Assembly (NCBI RefSeq): GCF_900106065.1
Contig: NZ_LT629796.1
Location: 5,680,501-5,744,500 of the forward strand
Reading direction: 5' to 3'
DNA length: 64,000 nucleotides
Origin: Pseudomonas mandelii
Lineage (GTDB): Bacteria > Pseudomonadota > Gammaproteobacteria > Pseudomonadales > Pseudomonadaceae
Made by a program: the position numbers and the translations under genes. The notes below the pieces were generated by a model, which did no database searches, was not told the DNA's origin, and worked only from the letters and a program-made list of their open reading frames with translations. Position 1 is the stretch's first letter. Each line of letters starts with the position of its first letter. Shown here piece by piece: positions 56,228-64,000 of this stretch.

Positions 56228-56287
56228 TTCGCGGGCAAGCCTCGCTCCTACACTGACCTGTGGGAACGAGGCTTGCCCGCGAAGGCG
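56228..56287. repeat. REP hairpin between HAD gene and nhaB
   Basis: TTCGCGGGCAAGCCTCGCTC and GAGGCTTGCCCGCGAA are inverted complements around about 20 bases. It sits between convergent genes and may limit read-through. Confidence 0.85.
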
Positions 56288-56301
56288 TCAAACCTGCTAA
56301 C

Positions 56302-57804
56302 TCAAAGCCAGAAACTCACGGCGTACCAACCCAGCACACCCATCACCACCGTGTACGGCACCGCCATCCACACCATCCGCCCATACGACAGGCGAATCAG
56401 CGGCGCAATCGCCGACGTCAGCAAAAACAGAAACGCCGCCTGGCCATTGGGTGTCGCCACGCTCGGCAAGTTGGTGCCGGTATTGATCGCAATGGCCAGC
56501 GTTTCAAAATGCTCGCGGCTCATGTGGCCGGAGATGAACGCCTGTTTCACTTCGGTGATGTAAATGGTCGCCACAAACACGTTGTCGCTGATGGCCGACA
56601 GCAAGCCGTTGGCAATGAACAACATGCCCGGCTGTTGATCGGCCGGCAGCGCCAGCACCCACTGGATCAGCGGCGTGAACAGCTGCTGATCGTGGATAAC
56701 CGCAACCACCGCGAAGAACACCACCAACAGGGCCGTGAACGGCATCGCGTCCTTGAACGCGTTGCCGATGCGGTGCTCGTCGGTGATGCCGGTGAAGGCG
56801 GTGATCAACACGATCACCATCAAGCCGATCAGGCCGACCTCGGCGATATGAAACGCCAGCCCGGCAATCAGGATCAGCGCCGCCGCGCCTTGCACCAGCA
56901 AGGCTGCGCGCTGGCGTGAAGTGCGTTCGGCATTGTCTTCGGCGGCATAGTTGGCCAACACCGCGCGCACGTTGTCCGGCAGCAGCGTGCCATAACCGAA
57001 CCAGCGCAATTTCTCTAACAGCACGCACGTCACCAGGCCCGCTGCCAGCACGGGCAGCGACACCGGGGCGACCTTCAGGAAAAACTCGGCGAAGTGCCAG
57101 CCCATTTCATGGCCGATCAACAGGTTCTGCGGCTCGCCGACCAGCGTACAGACGCCACCCAATGCCGTGCCCACAGCGCCGTGCATCAGCAGGCTACGCA
57201 GGAAAGCACGGAACTGATCGAGGTCGTCATGGTGCAATTTGGGCAGGTGCTGGTCATCGCTGAACTCACTGTCCTGACGCGGATCATTGCCCGAGGCGAC
57301 GCGGTGATACACCGAGTAAAACCCCACGGCGGCACTGATGATCACCGCCGTCACCGTCAGGGCGTCGAGGAACGCCGACAGAAACGCCGAGAGAAAGCAG
57401 AACATCAAGGCCAGCAGGGCCTTGGAACGAACCCCCAGCAGCAGGCGCGAGAACAGAAACAGCAGCAGGTCTTTCATGAAGTAGATGCCCGCCACCATGA
57501 ACATCAGCAGCAGGATCACCGGAAAGTTGTGTATCAGTTCGTCATAGAGCGCCTGTGGCGTGGTCATTTTCAGCAGCAGCGCTTCAATCAGCAGCAACCC
57601 GCCGGGCATCAGCGGATAACATTTGAGCGCCATGGCCAGGGTGAAGATGAACTCCAGCACCAGCAGCCAACCGGCCGCCACCGGACCGACGGTCCACAAC
57701 ACCAGGGCGTTGAGAATCAGGAAACCGACAATGCTCGCCTTGTACCAGCGAGGAGAGTGCCCTAGAAAGTTGTGCGCGAAGGCCTGGGCCATTGAACCGG
57801 ACAT
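56302..57804 (-). CDS. nhaB: Na+/H+ antiporter NhaB
   Basis: A 500-residue NhaB antiporter with about 12 membrane helices. Seen: [21 protein letters not shown] near 141-160, [22 protein letters not shown] near 222 and [15 protein letters not shown] near 410, all typical. It exports sodium using the proton gradient and helps in alkaline or saline conditions. The start ([18 protein letters not shown]) matches known NhaB starts. It is downstream of the delta-60 repeat gene, 77 bases away, same strand. Confidence 0.93.
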   Translation of the reverse strand: MSGSMAQAFAHNFLGHSPRWYKASIVGFLILNALVLWTVGPVAAGWLLVLEFIFTLAMALKCYPLMPGGLLLIEALLLKMTTPQALYDELIHNFPVILLLMFMVAGIYFMKDLLLFLFSRLLLGVRSKALLALMFCFLSAFLSAFLDALTVTAVIISAAVGFYSVYHRVASGNDPRQDSEFSDDQHLPKLHHDDLDQFRAFLRSLLMHGAVGTALGGVCTLVGEPQNLLIGHEMGWHFAEFFLKVAPVSLPVLAAGLVTCVLLEKLRWFGYGTLLPDNVRAVLANYAAEDNAERTSRQRAALLVQGAAALILIAGLAFHIAEVGLIGLMVIVLITAFTGITDEHRIGNAFKDAMPFTALLVVFFAVVAVIHDQQLFTPLIQWVLALPADQQPGMLFIANGLLSAISDNVFVATIYITEVKQAFISGHMSREHFETLAIAINTGTNLPSVATPNGQAAFLFLLTSAIAPLIRLSYGRMVWMAVPYTVVMGVLGWYAVSFWL

Positions 57805-57881
57805 CGGCTACTCCTTGTATTAAGAAGCGCGCAACTTGCCGTAAGCCGACGGGAAGATCAAGTGGGGGGAAAGTCGTTGGC

Positions 57882-59171
57882 TTAGCCGAGATAGCGCACC
57901 ACAACCGCCCGGTAGTTGCCGTCCAGCGAATAACCGCCTACGACGATGCCTCCATTCGGCTGAACGGCCACTGATGTGGCGGTGTCCAGGCTGCGCCCCA
58001 GACGGGTGCGAACCCAACAAGTGCCCTCGGCAAAACCAGGGTCGAGTTGCCCGCCCGGCAAGTACCGAGCCAGAAGAAAGTCGGCTTCGACTCCGCCAAT
58101 CGTGGCGCCAACCGCCAGCACACGGCCGTCCGGCTGGAGTTGGGCGGCGTTCCACTGGCAGCCACTGGGGCCGATTTTCAGCAGGTGGGGCTGGCCACCG
58201 TTGCAATGAACGTCCGGGCGACCGTTGCTGTGCAGTGTCAGCGCCAGGCAATGCATCGGGTCGCGGCTGCTGCCAAAACAATGCAAATCACCATTTTCCT
58301 GCTGGACGATCTGGCTGACCTGAGCGCTGTGCCCCTCAACACTGAAAGTCATGAAACCATCCACGGCGAAGTGATCATCCAGACTGCCGTCGGGCAGGTA
58401 GCGCGCCAGCAAGCCTTCTTCAGGGAAGTTGATCGATCCACCGACCATGATCCGGCCGTCCCGCTGCAACAGCAGGCTGCTGAGCCAGGTGTTCATCAGC
58501 AAATGCCTGACCATGACAAAGCCGCGGCCGTTGAAGGAGGTATCGAGCTCGCCAGCGTCGGTCAGGCGAATCAGCAGGCCGACGTGATCGGCCAGTTCGA
58601 AAGGGTGATTGGCCAGCAGCAGGATTCGGCCGTCAGCCTGTACCTGGACGTCGCAGGCTTCGGCCCCCGGTACGCCGGGAGGGAGCCAGGCGTCGCGCAC
58701 GCCCTGGGACAGATTCCCCGGCAGGCGTATGACGCAGCATCCATTGTCGCCAAAGTCCCTGACCGGGTGACCTTGCGCGTCGAACATCGCCAAGGCCGGC
58801 AGCGTCCGATGAGCGTCCTCATAGTGCAGGCCGGCGACCAGGATGTTCCCGTCGCCCAATACGAGGACTTTTCCCGCCATGGCCTCATGACCGCGCTGAA
58901 ATTGCCCGATGACGCTGCCATGAGCGCCGAATGCCAGGTCTGCCGAACCGTCTTCAAGCAAGCGAGCCAGGCCAAAGCAATGGCCGCTTCGAGTGCCGAC
59001 TTTCGCCGCTACCAGTACGCGACCGCTCGAGTCGATCGCCACGCCGTTGGCGATGCTCGACGTACTGCCGGCGAAATACACCTGGGTTTTGCCGTTGGAG
59101 GCGAAGCTTTTATCGAGGAGGCCGGCCGTGCGCTGCGCGGCAGGTCGGGCAAAAGCAGTCAGGGTGGGCAT
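57882..59171 (-). CDS. Delta-60 (SVD) repeat protein
   Basis: A 429-residue protein built of about 60-residue repeats, each ending in a GRILV-type strand followed by FGLARLLEDGSADLAF-like text (also GRIMVGG, GRVLAVG). This fits the delta-60 repeat family, which folds as a beta-propeller-like array. No signal peptide is seen. ATG 59171 follows an AAGGAG site; the longer frame from 59237 is unlikely. Function unknown; some relatives are surface-associated or large adhesins. Confidence 0.78.
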   Translation of the reverse strand: MPTLTAFARPAAQRTAGLLDKSFASNGKTQVYFAGSTSSIANGVAIDSSGRVLVAAKVGTRSGHCFGLARLLEDGSADLAFGAHGSVIGQFQRGHEAMAGKVLVLGDGNILVAGLHYEDAHRTLPALAMFDAQGHPVRDFGDNGCCVIRLPGNLSQGVRDAWLPPGVPGAEACDVQVQADGRILLLANHPFELADHVGLLIRLTDAGELDTSFNGRGFVMVRHLLMNTWLSSLLLQRDGRIMVGGSINFPEEGLLARYLPDGSLDDHFAVDGFMTFSVEGHSAQVSQIVQQENGDLHCFGSSRDPMHCLALTLHSNGRPDVHCNGGQPHLLKIGPSGCQWNAAQLQPDGRVLAVGATIGGVEADFLLARYLPGGQLDPGFAEGTCWVRTRLGRSLDTATSVAVQPNGGIVVGGYSLDGNYRAVVVRYLG

Positions 59172-59442
59172 GCGCGCATCTCCTTGCGAGCTGACCGAAA
59201 CCCGGGAACCGGGAGGGCAACTGCGTGTGCAGAACATTCAATCCCTGAACGCTCGATTGCACAACTGTCACAACTCACAGGTGGAGGGTCGCTTTGTGCC
59301 AGAACAGTGACTTTTCGAACCACTGACAAGCCTGCCAAGTAATTCGTGGCGGGCAAGTTGGAATGGGGGGGGCGTGACGACCGACGTAGTTCGCTAAAAG
59401 AAAGGAGAAGAGGCGGACAACTTAAGTCATCCGCCAACGTCC

Positions 59443-59709
59443 TTAGTGTGGCATCGACCACGATTGCAGGGTGTAACCTTCCTCGCTCAGTTCGGCGCGA
59501 GCTTCTTCAAGAATGTGTTCAAGTTGCGCGGGGTCGGAATAAGTACTGCTCGGAATTTGTGTGCGGCCAATGTGGGTATTGGTGCGGTCGATAATGGTCA
59601 GGCTGAGTTCGCCATTGCCGTCTTGTGGGGCCCAGGCCACGCATTGAAAAGGTTGGAATGCGCGGTTGGCAATCAAAAGAGCTTCGTTGATACGGAGCGG
59701 GGCAGTCAT
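59443..59709 (-). CDS. Conserved hypothetical small protein
   Basis: An 88-residue protein with a mixed alpha/beta pattern (RINEALLIANRAFQPF; GELSLTIIDRTNTHIGRT; EHILEEARAELSEEGYTLQ). No signal peptide, no cysteines apart from one near 23. Conserved in Pseudomonas to my recognition, with no known role. It lies between the delta-60 gene and the RpoN-dependent activator, on the opposite strand to the latter. Confidence 0.65.
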   Translation of the reverse strand: MTAPLRINEALLIANRAFQPFQCVAWAPQDGNGELSLTIIDRTNTHIGRTQIPSSTYSDPAQLEHILEEARAELSEEGYTLQSWSMPH

Positions 59710-60051
59710 GGGGTCTTCTCTCTATATGCCCAATCAAGTGACAGGCCGTCGGTTGGGCTTACCGTTCGGCTGGTTACTTGTACTGATGCCCTCAACCGGG
59801 GGTCAGGTCACACTCAATCAAAAGAAATTTCAACTTTCTTTCATATACTCAATGGCAGAGCGGTTTTTGAAAGCTGAATGAAAGGTTGAACTCGTTAGGT
59901 AACTAACAAACTCATTCTTATAACTAATAATGCGGTGTTCCTATAGTCAAACGGTACAAGGGTGCGTCAAATTCTTGCTAATGTTACAGCCAGATCCGCC
60001 AAACGACTGTTTTTAATAATATTTCCTAAAGTTTGGCGTCAAGGAACAGTC
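59710..60051. other. Intergenic region with inverted repeat upstream of the RpoN-type activator
   Basis: An AT-rich 342-base gap with no gene. It holds an 8-bp inverted repeat CGCCAAAC (59997-60004) / GTTTGGCG (60031-60038) with a 26-base AT-rich spacer, right before the AAGGA ribosome site. It also holds several GAAAG/CTTTC blocks near 59820-59885. The inverted repeat could be an operator or a leader hairpin. No clear RpoN (GG-N10-GC) promoter was found here. Confidence 0.5.
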
Positions 60052-61377
60052 ATGATCGAAACGCCTGCGTTACGACGTCTGTTAGTAGTGGATCCCTGCG
60101 ACGACTGCTATCGTCTGCTGCCGGGTCTGCGCTCTGTGGGCTGGGATGTTGACAGCTGTTCCCTGGAGAACGCCGCCGACCGAACGTGCGACGTCGGCCT
60201 CCTGCGATTACAACCTTTTCATCTGGAACGCCCGGAAGCGGTCAAAGAACTGATCAGCCGCAGCGGTACCGAGTGGATCGCCGTGCTCAACCAGGAAGTC
60301 CTGCGCCTGCAAAATGTCGGAGATTTCGTTTGCGAATGGTTTTTTGACTTCCATACCCTGCCGTTTGACGTGTCCCGGGTGCAAGTCACGTTGGGCCGCG
60401 CGTTCGGCATGGCGCGCCTGCGCGGGCAGGGCACGATTCATATTGATCAGCCTGAGCACGAGCTGCTTGGCGACAGCAAGCCGATTCGCGAGCTGCGCAA
60501 GTTACTGAGCAAGCTGGCGCCTACCGAGTCGCCGGTATTGATTCGTGGTGAAAGCGGAACCGGTAAAGAATTGGTCGCCCGCACGCTCCATCGACAATCC
60601 CAGCGTCACAACAAGCCGTTTGTGGCGATCAATTGCGGGGCCATTCCCGAACACTTGATCCAGTCGGAGCTGTTTGGTCATGAGAAGGGCGCCTTTACCG
60701 GCGCCCATCAGCGCAAGGTCGGTCGGATCGAAGCGGCGAATGGCGGCACATTGTTTCTCGACGAGATCGGTGACCTGCCACTGGAGTTGCAAGCCAATCT
60801 GCTGCGCTTTCTGCAGGAAAAACATATCGAGCATGTCGGCGGCAGCCAGCCGATTCCGGTGGATGTACGGGTGTTGGCGGCGACTCATGTCGACCTTGAG
60901 GCGGCCGTCGAGAAAAAAACCTTCCGTGAGGATTTGTACTACCGCCTTAACGTATTGCAGGTCGTCACCGCGCCGCTGCGTGAGCGTCATGGCGACTTAT
61001 CCATGCTGGCCAACCACTTTTCCCACTTCTACAGCCATGAAACCGGGCGCCGCCCCCGCAGCTTCAGCGACGACGCCTTGATTGCCATGGGCAAGCACGA
61101 CTGGCCGGGCAATGTTCGCGAGCTGGCCAACCGGGTACGTCGCGGGTTGGTACTGGCCGAAGGCCGGCAGATCGAAGCGCGAGACCTTGGGCTGATCAGC
61201 CAGCACGTCATTCCTGCGCCGATGGGCACGCTGGAAGACTACAAGACCCGCGCTGAACGCCAGGCCTTGTGCGATGTACTCAACCGCCACAGCGATAACT
61301 TGAGCATTGCCGCCAAAGTGTTGGGGATATCCAGGCCGACCTTTTACCGTTTGTTGCACAAACATCAGATCCGTTAG
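60052..61377 (+). CDS. RpoN (sigma-54)-dependent activator with degenerate receiver domain
   Basis: A 441-residue enhancer-binding protein. Residues 1-125 form a receiver-like domain lacking clear phosphorylation residues (VpsR-like, LLVVDPCDDCYRLLPGL). The AAA+ domain has the Walker A GESGTGKE (166-173), the sigma-54 loop GAFTGA (213-218) and GGTLFLDEIGDLPL; a Fis-type helix-turn-helix closes it (NLSIAAKVLGISRPTFYRLL). The VpsR-like front end fits c-di-GMP or other non-kinase control. It is convergent with the fap amyloid operon, which is a candidate target. The start 60052 follows AAGGA. Confidence 0.85.
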   Translation: MIETPALRRLLVVDPCDDCYRLLPGLRSVGWDVDSCSLENAADRTCDVGLLRLQPFHLERPEAVKELISRSGTEWIAVLNQEVLRLQNVGDFVCEWFFDFHTLPFDVSRVQVTLGRAFGMARLRGQGTIHIDQPEHELLGDSKPIRELRKLLSKLAPTESPVLIRGESGTGKELVARTLHRQSQRHNKPFVAINCGAIPEHLIQSELFGHEKGAFTGAHQRKVGRIEAANGGTLFLDEIGDLPLELQANLLRFLQEKHIEHVGGSQPIPVDVRVLAATHVDLEAAVEKKTFREDLYYRLNVLQVVTAPLRERHGDLSMLANHFSHFYSHETGRRPRSFSDDALIAMGKHDWPGNVRELANRVRRGLVLAEGRQIEARDLGLISQHVIPAPMGTLEDYKTRAERQALCDVLNRHSDNLSIAAKVLGISRPTFYRLLHKHQIR

Positions 61378-61401
61378 ACGCAGATTTAATGTTCCACACA
61401 C

Positions 61402-61440
61402 AAAAGCCCCGCTGGGATTGAAGTCGCAGCGGGGCTTTGT
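61402..61440. terminator. Bidirectional Rho-independent terminator
   Basis: AAAGCCCCGCTG and CAGCGGGGCTTT form a 12-bp stem around a 12-base loop between convergent genes, with A-rich and T-rich sides. It ends both the activator gene and the fap operon. Confidence 0.85.
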
Positions 61441-61449
61441 TGTGGTGGA

Positions 61450-62730
61450 TCAGAAGTAGTACGGGAATTTCAGGCTGAAGGAGAAGTCTGGCGAGTCGTC
61501 GGTCAGGCCGATGGCCAGGTTGGGTACGATCGTCAGGTTATCGGAGGCGGCCAGGGTCATGCCGATGTTGAAGTTGGCCGAGTTGTAGTCGCTGTTGGAA
61601 ATCGACTGCCAATCACCACCGTCCGGCCTGATCTTGCTCTTGCGGGCGAACTGATCGGTGAACGAGAACGACATACTCATCTTCTCGTTCAAGGCGAAGG
61701 CAATGCCGGCGCCGATCTGCCAGGAATCGCCCAGCTTTACGTCCCCTTTCACCTTGGAGCCGACCTGAGGGCTGATGTCGCTGAAAGAGTCCTGAACGTT
61801 GTAGGTGTAGGACAGGCTGCCGAACAGCACGGCAGGGTCGAAGGTCTTGACCAGCGAGATACCCGGGGTGATCGCCCAGACACCATTGCCGGTCGGCAAA
61901 TCCTCGGGGACCGACAGGTTATCGTTGGTAGGGTCGCTGACCAGCTTGATGCCGTAGGGGTCCTTGCCGGTCGGCGCCTTGACGCGCAGTGTAGCAACCG
62001 CATCGGGCAGGCTGACCGACTCATCCAGAAACTTGTAGGCAACGCCAACGTTCACATCGCCGATGGTCGGGTCGCGAGTCACGGTGGCGTCAGACGTCAC
62101 CGGACCAGCGCCACCAGCGCCGCCGGAGGAATACGTTGATTCGCGGTAAACCACGGGGACGTTAATGTCGAACTGCCAACGTTGTGCCACGTTGTAGCGG
62201 GCAGTCAGGTCCAGGGTCCAGTTGTCGGCCTTGATGCGGTCGAGGTTGATGTTGCCGAGGAAAATCGAGTCCAGTGCCAGGAAGCCGTTAAGCGTCAAGG
62301 CGCGGGTATCGTAGTGCGTGTAGGTCAGGCCGGTTTCGACGCTGAACTTGCCGCCACCGAAGAAGCCGCTGGCTTCGTCATACAGGTTGGAAACGCTTTG
62401 CGCAGGTTCCGAATCGTCCTTGAGCGATTGGCCATAGGAGCTGCCGGTGGTGCCCGGCGCACCAGCGGCGACCGCCTGGTTACCCCGGGAGGGTTCGGCG
62501 GGGGATTTGGTCAGGCGCTTGGGAACTGGTGGCTGCGGTGTTTCTTCGACTTGGCGAACGCGTTGCTCAAGTACCATCAACGCGTTCTGTTGTGCTTCGT
62601 AACGCTGTTTCAACTCCATGAGTTCTTGTTTTAGGATTTCGACCTGGGGGTCCGGTGCTGCGTATAGCATTGTGGCCGGGGCCAGGCTACTCAAACATAC
62701 CAAAGCTCTGAACGTTGAAGATCGTTGCAT
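61450..62730 (-). CDS. fapF: Fap amyloid outer-membrane export channel FapF
   Basis: A 426-residue protein: a signal peptide (ends MLYAAP), an N-terminal coiled coil ([18 protein letters not shown]) that forms a periplasmic trimer in FapF, a low-complexity plug/linker, and an outer-membrane barrel ending FSLKFPYYF. FapF carries the amyloid subunits FapC/FapB out of the cell. It is last in the fapABCDEF order, downstream of fapE and fapD here. The ATG follows AAGGGACGG. Confidence 0.93.
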   Translation of the reverse strand: MQRSSTFRALVCLSSLAPATMLYAAPDPQVEILKQELMELKQRYEAQQNALMVLEQRVRQVEETPQPPVPKRLTKSPAEPSRGNQAVAAGAPGTTGSSYGQSLKDDSEPAQSVSNLYDEASGFFGGGKFSVETGLTYTHYDTRALTLNGFLALDSIFLGNINLDRIKADNWTLDLTARYNVAQRWQFDINVPVVYRESTYSSGGAGGAGPVTSDATVTRDPTIGDVNVGVAYKFLDESVSLPDAVATLRVKAPTGKDPYGIKLVSDPTNDNLSVPEDLPTGNGVWAITPGISLVKTFDPAVLFGSLSYTYNVQDSFSDISPQVGSKVKGDVKLGDSWQIGAGIAFALNEKMSMSFSFTDQFARKSKIRPDGGDWQSISNSDYNSANFNIGMTLAASDNLTIVPNLAIGLTDDSPDFSFSLKFPYYF

Positions 62731-62776
62731 GGGTTAGCCGTCCCTTCTGACTACATCTGATGAGACTGAGCGTAGA

Positions 62777-63529
62777 TCAGAATCCGAGAGTGCGAAGACC
62801 TTTGAGCTGGTCCAGATTGCCGCTCACCGATCCGGCTGACGGCACGTTGTCACGCAGCACGACATTGAAGGATGTGAGGTTGCGGACCTGGTTGCTACTG
62901 CCGAGCAATGTCGTGTTCTGCATCAGGCCACCCTGGGCCAGGCGTTGCACGGTATTGCCCTGGTTGTTGTTGGCCACGATGTTGAATTGCACACCCGTAC
63001 CGGTCGAGGTAACGCTCATTGAGCCCGCGCCATTGTTGCCGACCAACGTTGAGCCTGCGGCGAGTGCCTGGCCCTGCTGTTGCGTTGTTGGCGCTTGGTT
63101 TGCCTTGGTGACGTTGATATCAACGTTGTTGTAGGCCGTATTGTTGTCGCCGGCAGCCCGTACGACTTGAGTGACGCCTTCGGTGGTATTGAGGCCGTTG
63201 CCGCCAGTGACGGTGCCGGTGCCCGTGCTGGCGCCTTGCGAACGGGTTGATCCATTCCCTTTTTCGTCGATCATCGACACATAAAACTGTGGCTTGATGG
63301 TCGATTGTTGAATTTGCATCGTGGACGTTGCCCCGATCACTTCACCATTGGCATTTTGCCAAGTGCTGGTCATCGAAATGCCGAAACTGATAATCCGTCC
63401 TGGCATGACGTAGCGGCCTCGCAGAGTCGCCAGTTCCTGATCCTTCAGTTCAATGGGTTTGAACGTCTGTGCCTGGGTCGGCAGGCTGGCAGCCAGGCAG
63501 ACCACGGCCAGCCAGATTGGAGTCTTCAT
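62777..63529 (-). CDS. fapE: Fap amyloid minor component FapE
   Basis: A 250-residue secreted protein with a signal peptide cleaved after PTQA (about 20). The middle is rich in Asn, Gln, Thr and Gly (NGLNTTEGVTQVV; NNNQGNTVQRLAQGGLMQN) like amyloid components. It is found in the fibres in small amounts. It lies 46 bases before fapF and 33 after fapD, so all are in one operon. Confidence 0.92.
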   Translation of the reverse strand: MKTPIWLAVVCLAASLPTQAQTFKPIELKDQELATLRGRYVMPGRIISFGISMTSTWQNANGEVIGATSTMQIQQSTIKPQFYVSMIDEKGNGSTRSQGASTGTGTVTGGNGLNTTEGVTQVVRAAGDNNTAYNNVDINVTKANQAPTTQQQGQALAAGSTLVGNNGAGSMSVTSTGTGVQFNIVANNNQGNTVQRLAQGGLMQNTTLLGSSNQVRNLTSFNVVLRDNVPSAGSVSGNLDQLKGLRTLGF

Positions 63530-63562
63530 GGGATGCTCCCGGAGCGTCGTGCTCCCTTGTTA

Positions 63563-64000
63563 TTAGAAGAAGTCGCTTTGGATAAATCCAAAATCCATCA
63601 ACTCTGCGTCCTGCACTGGGCTAAAGGCGTTGACGCGGTTCCTGGCGGTCAGCGGCATGGGCGGGTCGAGCAACGCATTGGTTTTGTCGTAACCCTGGCC
63701 GATGACGGCAAAGATGATGCCGTTCCAGCCTTTGATGAAGTCGTCGACTTTGTAGCGTTTATGACCGAGCACCGGATCTCCGATGTAGACCCAGCCCTGA
63801 TGGACTCTTTGCATGACCACAAAGTGTTTGTAGCCACGGATATCCATGAGGACCACTACCGGGATTCTGATATCACTCAACGTTTCCGGTGCTACCCGAT
63901 AGCCACGGGCTCGCATGCCGATGCTTTCCACGTAACGCTTCATGTCGAGCATGGAGAAGCCCTGGACACGGACAAGATCTTGATCAGAGTGTGCCAGCAT
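63563..64000 (-). CDS. fapD: Fap-associated C39-like peptidase FapD, 3' part (start outside window)
   Basis: The last 145 residues of FapD. The C39-peptidase-like fold with the catalytic His in GYKHFVVMQRV near 58 and Asp in YIGDPVLGHKRY is present; the catalytic Cys would be in the part outside the window. A Met at 64000 is internal, not the start. FapD is needed for amyloid secretion in Pseudomonas. Confidence 0.88.
   Translation of the reverse strand: MLAHSDQDLVRVQGFSMLDMKRYVESIGMRARGYRVAPETLSDIRIPVVVLMDIRGYKHFVVMQRVHQGWVYIGDPVLGHKRYKVDDFIKGWNGIIFAVIGQGYDKTNALLDPPMPLTARNRVNAFSPVQDAELMDFGFIQSDFF

Noticed and set aside
58047..59342. 431-residue plus-strand ORF
   Set aside because: Antisense shadow of the delta-60 repeat gene.

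Overview
The window reads as a Pseudomonas chromosome, most likely of the P. fluorescens group. It is GC-rich and carries REP/REPIN hairpins between genes, a functional amyloid (fap) operon, CptA, NhaB, a Pseudomonas-type zwf/gnd pair, and DpkA. No rRNA, tRNA, CRISPR array, integrase or intact insertion sequence was seen. The species call is inference from gene content, not from a marker gene.

Left core flank (1-5.3 kb): the 5' part of a large DUF6543/dermonecrotic-toxin-like protein running off the left edge, DpkA (cyclic imino acid reductase), a DUF883 membrane protein, a small conserved protein, and a divergent LysR/nitrilase pair.

Island (about 5.3-36.2 kb): a block of low-oxygen and stress genes inserted between the nitrilase gene and an LEA-domain lipoprotein gene. 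It is bounded by two imperfect direct repeats of about 0.46-0.48 kb (4842-5324 and 36191-36653). The left repeat carries an intact nitrilase 3' end and a broken LEA gene; the right repeat carries a broken nitrilase 3' end and an intact LEA gene. Inside are a second GroEL, three tandem universal stress proteins plus a fourth decayed one, an acyl-CoA synthetase / 2-oxoacid dehydrogenase E1-alpha, E1-beta, E2 / acyl carrier protein operon, and a nitroreductase. A MaoC-phosphotransacetylase fusion is coupled to acetate kinase. PEP synthase, glycogen phosphorylase, flavin reductase, PRPP synthetase, two phosphoribosyltransferases, a hydrolase, an erythromycin-esterase-like protein and a GNAT enzyme follow. 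The block ends with a P-type ATPase fused to a hemerythrin domain. Almost every promoter region has an Anr/FNR-type palindrome (TTGAT-N4-ATCAA), and divergent promoters usually have one box per direction. A coherent reading is an Anr-switched module for surviving oxygen loss: glucan phosphorolysis and PEP synthase manage carbon, the dehydrogenase makes acetyl-CoA, and Pta/AckA make ATP and acetate. GroEL and Usp proteins protect the cell. The content recalls the low-oxygen-activated (lxa) locus of Burkholderia cenocepacia.

Right core flank (36.4-64 kb): LEA lipoprotein, NCS2 purine permease, LysR with a polyamine-binding protein and agmatinase, and an aldo/keto reductase divergent from a YafY/WYL regulator. 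Next come an NTF2-like protein, ZapE, DinB, GNAT, ChrA, a TonB siderophore receptor with a Fur-like box, CptA, a gnd-zwf-HAD operon, NhaB and a delta-60-repeat protein. The window closes with an RpoN-dependent activator convergent with fapF, fapE and the 3' part of fapD.
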